From Thermoplasmata archaeon (GTDB taxonomy: Archaea; Thermoplasmatota; Thermoplasmata; Lutacidiplasmatales; UBA184): a stretch of DNA of 11,679 nt. Position numbers and translations under genes: made by a program. The stretch lies in the NCBI GenBank assembly GCA_030042955.1, contig JASHYQ010000183.1, forward strand, positions 1 to 11,679, in the 5' to 3' direction. Shown here one piece after another: positions 7,107-11,679 of the stretch (its first letter is position 1; each line of letters begins with the position of its first letter). Below the pieces are notes generated by a model. It saw nothing but the letters and a program-made list of their open reading frames with translations, was not told where the DNA came from and ran no database searches.

Positions 7107-7958
7107 ATGGCGGACGAGGTGTCGGAGGAGACCATCCGGTCGCTCGAGGCCACGGCGCTCGAGATCCGGCGCGACATCGTCCGGATGACCCACGCGGCCG
7201 GGAGCGGACACCCCGGGGGGAGCCTCTCCGTCTGCGACCTCGTCAACGCGCTCGTGTTTCAGGAGCTGCGGATCGACCCGGCCCGACCGGACTGGCCCGA
7301 CCGGGACCGGTTGGTCCTCTCCAAGGGCCACGCGGGGCCGGCGCTGTACTCGGCGCTCGCCCTCCGGGGGTTCCTTCCCCGGGAGGAGCTCTGGACGCTC
7401 CGCAAGCTCGGCAGCCGCCTCCAGGGCCATGTCGACCGGGGTAAGCTTCCGGTCATCGAGGCCTCCACCGGGTGTCTCGGCCAGGGGATCGGAATGGCGG
7501 TCGGGATGGCCCTCGCGGCTCGTCTCGGACCGCACGCCTTCCGGACCTACGCCATCCTCGGGGACGGAGAATGCCAGGCCGGCCCGACGTGGGAAGCGCT
7601 GATGGCCGGGGGCCATTACAAGCTCTCGAACCTCGTCGTGATCCTGGACCGGAACCTCTACGAGACGGACGGGTCGACGGAGTCGATCATGGGCATCGAG
7701 CCGATCGCCGACAAGTTCCGCGCGTTTCGCTACCACACGATCGAGATCGACGGCCACGACTACCGGCAGATCCTTGGGGCGTTCGCCGAGGCCCGTCGCA
7801 CCACCGAGGGGCCCACGGCCATCGTCGCGCACACGGTCAAGGGGAAGGGGGTCTCCTTCATGGAAGGGACCCACGTCTACCACGGCAAGCCACCGAGCGC
7901 GGCCGAGCTCGAGCGCGCGCTCACGGAGCTCGGAGCTCCGTCGGGGGCCCCTCGATGA
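7107..7958 (+). CDS. Transketolase, N-terminal (TPP-binding) subunit
   Basis: The first half of a split transketolase (283 aa), binding thiamine diphosphate and Mg. With the next gene product it moves two-carbon ketol units between sugar phosphates in the non-oxidative pentose phosphate pathway. SGHPGGS (33-39) and LSKGHA (71-76) carry active-site His residues. EASTGCLGQG (118-127) precedes the TPP/Mg motif GDGECQAG (152-159) and DRNLYETDG (181-189), with N183 the likely Mg ligand. The usual GHP after the second motif is GHV here (107-109). The length is normal for archaeal and some bacterial half-subunits. It is the first gene of a six-gene operon, and its stop overlaps the next start by four bases (ATGA), as expected for subunits made in equal amounts. 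Confidence 0.95.
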   Translation: MADEVSEETIRSLEATALEIRRDIVRMTHAAGSGHPGGSLSVCDLVNALVFQELRIDPARPDWPDRDRLVLSKGHAGPALYSALALRGFLPREELWTLRKLGSRLQGHVDRGKLPVIEASTGCLGQGIGMAVGMALAARLGPHAFRTYAILGDGECQAGPTWEALMAGGHYKLSNLVVILDRNLYETDGSTESIMGIEPIADKFRAFRYHTIEIDGHDYRQILGAFAEARRTTEGPTAIVAHTVKGKGVSFMEGTHVYHGKPPSAAELERALTELGAPSGAPR

Positions 7959-8908
7959 CCCCGGCCGGCCCGGCGGAGAGCCTGCGGGACGCCTACGGGA
8001 AGACGCTGCTCGAGCTCGGCGGGAAGGACCCGACCCTCGTCGTGCTCGACGCCGACCTCTCGGGCTCCACCCGGACGATCCTGTTCGGACAGAAGTACCC
8101 GGACCGGTTCTTCAACGTCGGCGTGATGGAGCCCACGATGATGTCCATCGCCGCCGGCCTCGCTTTGAGCGGACGCGTCGCGTTCGCGAGCTCGTTCGCG
8201 GTGTTCGCGGCCGGCCAGGCCTACAACTTCGTCCGCCAGTCGATCTGCTACAATCACGCGAACGTGAAGATCGTCGCGACCCACGGGGGCCTCCTGGTCG
8301 GGGGAGACGGCGGGACCCACCAGATGGTCGAGGACATCGGCCTCATGCGGGGGCTCCCGGGGATGACCGTCATCGTCCCGGCGGATGCCCCGACCACCCG
8401 GGCCGCCACCCTCGCGGTGCACGCTCGGGAGGGACCCGCCTACGTCCGCCTCACCCGCGAGAACCTTCCCGTCGTGACCGACGGCACGTTCCAGCTCGGG
8501 AAAGCGGCCGAGCTCCGCTCGGGCAGCGACCTCACGATCGTGGCGGTGGGTGCGATGGTCGCCCGAGCGCTCGAGGTCGCCGACGAGCTCGCCCAGATGG
8601 GCGTGTCGACCCGGGTGCTCGACTTCGCGTCCGTCAAGCCGTTCGACGAACCTGCCCTCCTGCGTGCCGCCCGGGACACGGGCGCGGTCCTCGTCCTGGA
8701 GGAGCACTCCGTCCTCACCGGTGTCGGGGCGCTCGTCGCGTCGACCACCTCGGAGAACTATCCCGTCCCCGTCCGCCGGGTCGGGGTCCCCGACGTCTTC
8801 GGGGAATCCGGCGACCCCTGGGCCCTTCTCGACCGGTACGGGATGTCCCTCGAACGGATCCGGGACGAGGCGTGGGAGCTCCTCCGGGTCCGGGGGAAGG
8901 TTCAGTAG
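7955..8908 (+). CDS. Transketolase, C-terminal (pyrimidine-binding) subunit
   Basis: The second half of transketolase (317 aa), containing the Pyr domain and C-terminal domain. VGVMEPTMMSIAAGLA (56-71) holds E59, the Glu that activates the TPP aminopyrimidine. GGDGGTHQMVED (116-127) is the typical substrate-side motif. The C-terminal domain starts near residue 190, with the VLDFASVKPFD segment (221-231) and VLVLEEHS (245-252) as in family members. The frame is open further upstream, but that part overlaps the N-subunit coding sequence, and ATG7955 is the natural N-terminus overlapping its stop. The two-gene layout is the common archaeal form of transketolase. It must associate with the upstream product to be active, because the TPP site lies at the interface. 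Confidence 0.95.
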   Translation: MTPAGPAESLRDAYGKTLLELGGKDPTLVVLDADLSGSTRTILFGQKYPDRFFNVGVMEPTMMSIAAGLALSGRVAFASSFAVFAAGQAYNFVRQSICYNHANVKIVATHGGLLVGGDGGTHQMVEDIGLMRGLPGMTVIVPADAPTTRAATLAVHAREGPAYVRLTRENLPVVTDGTFQLGKAAELRSGSDLTIVAVGAMVARALEVADELAQMGVSTRVLDFASVKPFDEPALLRAARDTGAVLVLEEHSVLTGVGALVASTTSENYPVPVRRVGVPDVFGESGDPWALLDRYGMSLERIRDEAWELLRVRGKVQ

Positions 8909-8935
8909 GGGGCAGTCCCTCGGGGGTTCCGAACG

Positions 8936-9583
8936 ATGCAGCTCTTCCTCGATACCGCGAGCGTGGCCGAGATTCGAACGATGTGGGAGACCGGCATCTT
9001 GGACGGCGTGACGACCAACCCGACCCTCGTCGCCAAGGAGGGCCGGAAGTTCGAGGAGGTGCTCCGGGAGATCTGCGCCCTCGGCGTCCCGTCGGTGTCG
9101 GCGGAGGTCGTCGCCACGGACACGGAGGGGATGCTCCGCGAGGGACGCCACCTGCGGGGGATCCACCCGTCCATCTACGTCAAGGTCCCGATGACCGCGC
9201 CCGGACTGAAGGCGACGAAGACGCTCGCTCAAGAAGGGACGCGGGTCAACATGACGCTCGTCTTCAGCGCGAACCAGGCGCTGCTCGCCGCCAAGGTCGG
9301 AGCCACCTACGTGAGCCCGTTCATCGGTCGGCTGGACGACCAGGGACAGAACGGGATGGACCTGATCCGCGACATCCTCGAGATCTATCGACGGTACTCG
9401 TTCCCGACGAAGGTGCTGGTCGCCAGCATCCGTCACCCGGTCCACGTGCTCGAAGCAGCGAAGCTCGGCGCGGACATCGCGACGATGCCCTACAGCGTGA
9501 TGGAGAAGCTCGTCCAGCACCCGTTGACCGACCTCGGCCTCGCCCGTTTCCTGAAGGACTGGGAAAAGGTCCCGAAGGGTTGA
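8936..9583 (+). CDS. tal: Transaldolase (short TalC/MipB type)
   Basis: Class I aldolase of 215 aa that transfers a dihydroxyacetone unit between sugar phosphates through a Schiff base. Visible are D6 in [19 protein letters not shown] (24-36), the Schiff-base K83 in [19 protein letters not shown] (104-115), [11 protein letters not shown] (125-135) and [10 protein letters not shown] (162-171). The length fits the short decameric group that includes TalC and fructose 6-phosphate aldolase. Its place after transketolase supports transaldolase activity. With transketolase it can interconvert fructose 6-phosphate, glyceraldehyde 3-phosphate and pentose phosphates. The gap to the transketolase gene is 27 bases. 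The start ATG8936 has only a loose GGGGG about 9 bases upstream. Confidence 0.94.
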   Translation: MQLFLDTASVAEIRTMWETGILDGVTTNPTLVAKEGRKFEEVLREICALGVPSVSAEVVATDTEGMLREGRHLRGIHPSIYVKVPMTAPGLKATKTLAQEGTRVNMTLVFSANQALLAAKVGATYVSPFIGRLDDQGQNGMDLIRDILEIYRRYSFPTKVLVASIRHPVHVLEAAKLGADIATMPYSVMEKLVQHPLTDLGLARFLKDWEKVPKG

Positions 9584-9602
9584 GGTCGACCCCCGAGGAT
9601 CG

Positions 9603-9887
9603 ATGGCGGAGCCTCCCCTCTCCGAGAAGTACCTGCGGCTCACGCGCGAGGCGCTGGCCAAGGTCCGTCCCGCGCCCCCGAAGCGCTCCTTCCTCGCGGG
9701 CGCCAGCGAGGACTTCCTCTCCATGGCCCGGGCCTATCTCGCGGACGCCGAGCACTTCGCGGCGGGCGGGGACGTCGACCGTGCCCTCGCCGCCGCGAGC
9801 TATGCCCACGGCTGGCTGGACGCGGGCGTGCGCCTCGGCCTCCTGGACGGAGGGGACGATGACCAGCGGTTCACCCTCTACCGGTAA
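9603..9887 (+). CDS. DUF357 domain protein
   Basis: Small archaeal protein (94 aa) of unknown biochemical function, predicted to be a helical bundle. The DUF357 signature YAHGWLDAGVRLGLLD is at 67-82, preceded by the helix FLSMARAYLADAEHFAAGGD (38-57) with the typical Tyr/Asp/Ala pattern. No catalytic motif, signal peptide or membrane segment is visible. GAGG lies about 5 bases before ATG9603. The gene starts 19 bases after transaldolase, and its last 29 bases overlap the translin-family gene in another frame. This argues for coupled translation and a shared role, probably with RNA, although that is inference from context only. Confidence 0.85.
   Translation: MAEPPLSEKYLRLTREALAKVRPAPPKRSFLAGASEDFLSMARAYLADAEHFAAGGDVDRALAAASYAHGWLDAGVRLGLLDGGDDDQRFTLYR
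9849..9855 (+). promoter_or_regulatory. Shine-Dalgarno site inside DUF357 for the translin gene
   Basis: The sequence ggagggg lies 3 bases before ATG9859, inside the DUF357 coding region. It is the strongest SD match in the operon and decides the overlapping start. A second candidate is GTG9919, with ggagg 2 bases before it, which would give 195 residues without overlap. Confidence 0.5.
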
Positions 9888-10506
9888 GTCGGGAGGCTCC
9901 CCGGGGGTCCCGGAGGCGGTGCTCGCCTCGATCGAAGCGCATCTCCGGGCGCGGGAGACCCGACGGGAGGAGATCTACCAGCGGGCCCGTCGTCTCCGTC
10001 GGCTCGCCCAGACCACCATGATGCATCTGCACACCGGGGACCCGACAGGCCCGGACCTTGCCGAGATCCGTCGGAGTATGGTCGAGCTCTCGGGGTGGCT
10101 GCGCGACGAGGGCCGCGGCGACGAGCCGGTGGCCGCCGACGCCCTCCAGGAGGCGGTCGAGGCGGTCCTGCTCGGGGCGACGGCCGCCGGCGAGCCGTTC
10201 CCCGGTCCCGGAGACCTCGGCGTCGAGCCCGAACCCTACCTCCTCGGCCTCGGCGACGTCGTGGGGGAGGTTCGGCGTCGCGTGCTCGACTGCCTCGGCC
10301 GGGACGACCTCTCGGGCGCGGAGCGGGAGATGGCGCTGATGGAGGGTCTCACCCGGGCCCTCCTGCACTTCGACACGACGCGCGCGATCGTGCCGCTCAA
10401 GCCGAAACAGGACACCGCGCGCGCGCTCCTCGAACGGACGCGCGGGGAGCTCGTGATGGCCCGGTACCTCGCGCGGGGACGGCCGGTCCCGGGGTCGAAG
10501 GAATGA
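9859..10506 (+). CDS. Translin-family RNA-binding protein
   Basis: All-helical protein (215 aa) of the translin/Trax family. Family members bind single-stranded RNA or DNA as ring-shaped oligomers, and Trax-like members cleave RNA with Mg. RETRREEIYQRARRLRRLAQ (32-51) and HLHTGD (56-61) match the first helices. PYLLGLGDVVGEVRRRVLD (126-144) is the signature segment, with acidic D133 and E137 at Trax-like positions. LKPKQDTARALLERTRGELV (180-199) is the conserved C-terminal helix. The first 15 residues are Gly/Ser-rich. The start overlaps DUF357 by 29 bases, and the stop overlaps the MTA phosphorylase start by 4. Whether it is an active nuclease cannot be decided by eye. The frame is open far upstream through the transketolase genes, which is a GC artefact. 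Confidence 0.9.
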   Translation: MTSGSPSTGKSGGSPGVPEAVLASIEAHLRARETRREEIYQRARRLRRLAQTTMMHLHTGDPTGPDLAEIRRSMVELSGWLRDEGRGDEPVAADALQEAVEAVLLGATAAGEPFPGPGDLGVEPEPYLLGLGDVVGEVRRRVLDCLGRDDLSGAEREMALMEGLTRALLHFDTTRAIVPLKPKQDTARALLERTRGELVMARYLARGRPVPGSKE

Positions 10507-11297
10507 GCGGAGCCCGGCGACGCGCCATCGGCGTGGTCGGCGGGTCTGGGATCCCGGGCATCTTTGAGGGCGGTCCCCGGAAGTCGCACAAGGTCTCCAC
10601 GGCCTGGGGAGCCCCTTCCGGTCCCATCGAGGAAGGAGAGGTCGGAGGGCTCCGCGTGCTCTTCCTCTCCCGCCATGGGGTCGGCCACACGATCCCGCCC
10701 CACCGGGTCAACTACCGCGCGAACGTCGACGCCCTCCTCTCCCTCGGAGCCGAGGCGATCGTGACCGTGAGCTCGGTCGGCTCGCTGAAGGAGGAGCTCC
10801 CCCCGGGGACGTTCGTCCTTCCGAGCCAGTTCCTCGATTTCACGAAAGGACGGCCGACGACATTCTATGACGGGGGCCGGGTCTGCCACGTCTCGCTCGC
10901 CGACCCCTTCTGCCCCGACCTCCAGCGACACGCGGTGGCGGCGGGGAAGGCGGTCGGCACGCCGTTCGCGGAGGGGAAAACCTACGTCTGCGTCGAGGGA
11001 CCGCGGTTCAGCACGCGGGCCGAGTCCTCCTTCTTCCGCCAGTGGGCCGACGTCATCGGGATGACCCTGGTGCCGGAGGTGACGCTCGCCCGGGAGCGGG
11101 CGACCTGTTACGCCTGCTTCGCGATGGTCACCGACTTCGACGTGTGGGCCGAACGTCCCGTCGAGGCGAAGGAGATCGTCGAGACGATGCACCGGAACGC
11201 CGACCGGATGGGCCGATTGCTGGCGCACTTACTGCCCACGCTGGGGACGGTCCCGACCTGCGCCTGCGCGCACGCCCTCGACGAAGCAGGGCTCTAG
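10503..11297 (+). CDS. mtnP: S-methyl-5'-thioadenosine phosphorylase
   Basis: Splits methylthioadenosine with phosphate into adenine and 5-methylthioribose 1-phosphate, recycling the by-product of polyamine and other SAM reactions. The 264 aa show phosphate-site GGSG (13-16) and SRHG (56-59), HRVNYRANVDAL (67-78), SVGSL (91-95), EGPRFSTRAES (165-175), the sugar-site M187 in GMTLVPEV, and TDFD with D211 and D213. The two Asp match human D220 and D222 and indicate a 6-aminopurine (adenine) rather than guanine/hypoxanthine substrate. C253 and C255 form the CXC near the C-terminus (TCACAHAL) that in hyperthermophilic homologues makes a stabilising disulfide. MTI phosphorylase is the main alternative. 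It is the last gene of the operon and overlaps the translin gene by ATGA. Confidence 0.92.
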   Translation: MSGARRRAIGVVGGSGIPGIFEGGPRKSHKVSTAWGAPSGPIEEGEVGGLRVLFLSRHGVGHTIPPHRVNYRANVDALLSLGAEAIVTVSSVGSLKEELPPGTFVLPSQFLDFTKGRPTTFYDGGRVCHVSLADPFCPDLQRHAVAAGKAVGTPFAEGKTYVCVEGPRFSTRAESSFFRQWADVIGMTLVPEVTLARERATCYACFAMVTDFDVWAERPVEAKEIVETMHRNADRMGRLLAHLLPTLGTVPTCACAHALDEAGL

Positions 11298-11298
11298 G

Positions 11299-11565
11299 CT
11301 AGGTACGGGCGCCGCGTCGGACCGTGATGGGGATCCGTCCGGCGGCGAACTCGAGCTCGGCGATCTCCACGGGCTCGACGAGCTGCGGGGGGATATCGAT
11401 CAGGATGGGAGCTCCGAGGGAGACCTGCAGGGCGCGCGCGCCGAGGATCCGGGCTCGTTCGAAGCGAGTATACTTGTCCGCGACGGGCGCCGGAGGAGTG
11501 CGGTTCGACACCGGGGATTCCCGCGGCGCCGCCGGGAGAGCGGCGGCCGTCAAGGGCTCGGCCAC
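11299..11565 (-). CDS. rpoK: DNA-directed RNA polymerase subunit K (Rpb6/omega)
   Basis: Small assembly subunit of archaeal RNA polymerase, the counterpart of eukaryotic Rpb6 and bacterial omega. The core [20 protein letters not shown] (31-50) is the Rpb6 signature. It continues with GAPILIDIP (51-59) and [20 protein letters not shown] (65-84). The first 30 residues are Ala/Pro-rich and not conserved. The start is uncertain: GTG11565 gives 88 aa; TTG11553 lies about 26 bases after a box A at 11575-11585 and would be leaderless (84 aa); GTG11511 gives 70 aa, closer to the size of many archaeal RpoK. The gene converges with mtnP, with a single base between the two stop codons. No neighbouring rpoN, enolase or ribosomal gene is visible before the window ends. 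Confidence 0.93.
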   Translation of the reverse strand: MAEPLTAAALPAAPRESPVSNRTPPAPVADKYTRFERARILGARALQVSLGAPILIDIPPQLVEPVEIAELEFAAGRIPITVRRGART

Positions 11566-11574
11566 CCGAGGCGC

Positions 11575-11585
11575 CCTATTTACCC
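11575..11585 (-). promoter_or_regulatory. Box A/BRE promoter of rpoK
   Basis: The minus strand reads gcaaagggtaaatag, with a purine-rich BRE-like block before taaata. The centre near 11580 puts the transcript start close to 11553, where an in-frame TTG lies. Confidence 0.55.
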
Positions 11586-11589
11586 TTTG

Positions 11590-11679
11590 CTCGCCGTTGG
11601 GCTTTGCGGAACAACCAGTCCTTGTGTAAGAGTTACCTCCTGCCCCTCTCGTGAGCCCGTCGGCATGTGGCTGCTATCG
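11590..11679. other. Window edge, no gene called
   Basis: This stretch holds the region upstream of rpoK. A + strand start could lie at GTG11651 or ATG11665, but too few codons remain to recognise a product. On the minus strand only an 18-residue frame between two stops is seen. Nothing else can be supported. Confidence 0.3.

Noticed and set aside
6339..7883. Open minus-strand frame of 514 codons across nfo and the transketolase N-subunit
   Set aside because: Spans two real genes and their promoter, with no domain signature.
7877..9724. Open minus-strand frame of 615 codons opposite transketolase C-subunit and transaldolase
   Set aside because: Charged, low-information translation without motifs; both genes beneath have catalytic residues in place.
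7774..9858. Upstream extension of the translin frame through the transketolase and transaldolase genes
   Set aside because: The extension is Arg/Pro/Gly-rich and out of frame with three real genes; homology begins after 9859.
11576..11635. Short minus-strand frame ending in a Lys/Arg-rich peptide at the right edge
   Set aside because: Only 18 residues between two stops with no start codon; it overlaps the rpoK promoter.
1..11679. CRISPR array, insertion sequence, tRNA or direct-repeat array
   Set aside because: No regularly spaced repeats, transposase motifs, terminal inverted repeats or cloverleaf with a T-loop signature were seen by eye.

Overview
This is a very GC-rich archaeal window (G+C about two thirds or more by eye, not counted). 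The archaeal assignment rests on a 5S rRNA with a TATA/BRE promoter, RNA polymerase subunit K (rpoK), an archaeal translin-family protein, a DUF357 protein, a split two-subunit transketolase, a mevalonate-pathway decarboxylase and an M1 aminopeptidase like the tricorn-interacting factors. The lone 5S gene, together with the transketolase/transaldolase set, points to the Thermoplasmata side of the Euryarchaeota, probably an uncultured high-GC lineage. That placement is inference. No tRNA, mobile element or CRISPR array was seen, and no gap between genes exceeds 300 bases.

Left part (1-3330): an enoyl-CoA hydratase and a PaaA/BoxB-like di-iron protein overlap by 4 bases on the + strand and look like aromatic acyl-CoA catabolism. 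They converge on a minus-strand mevalonate 5-diphosphate decarboxylase-like gene of isoprenoid (archaeal lipid) synthesis. Divergent from that gene is a small PaaI-type hotdog thioesterase.

Middle (3351-7082): a large M1 zinc aminopeptidase lies on the minus strand. Its promoter region is shared with a divergent, stand-alone 5S rRNA gene. Endonuclease IV follows, with all nine metal ligands present and an unusual Pro/Arg-rich tail.

Right part (7107-11297): a tight six-gene + strand operon holds transketolase N-subunit, transketolase C-subunit, transaldolase, DUF357, translin-family RNA-binding protein and MTA phosphorylase. Junctions are 4- or 29-base overlaps or gaps under 30 bases. It joins the non-oxidative pentose phosphate pathway (pentose supply for nucleotides) to a putative RNA-processing pair and to methylthioadenosine recycling. 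The convergent rpoK ends one base after it, and the last ~100 bases hold the rpoK promoter and nothing else callable.

Several start codons lie about 26-28 bases after an A/T-rich box A in otherwise GC-rich DNA. This suggests leaderless transcripts for first genes of transcripts and SD-led or coupled translation for internal operon genes. Nothing in the window is a clearly undescribed system. The best leads are the DUF357-translin coupling inside a pentose/MTA operon, the BoxB-like di-iron ligand set, and the altered active-site positions of the decarboxylase.
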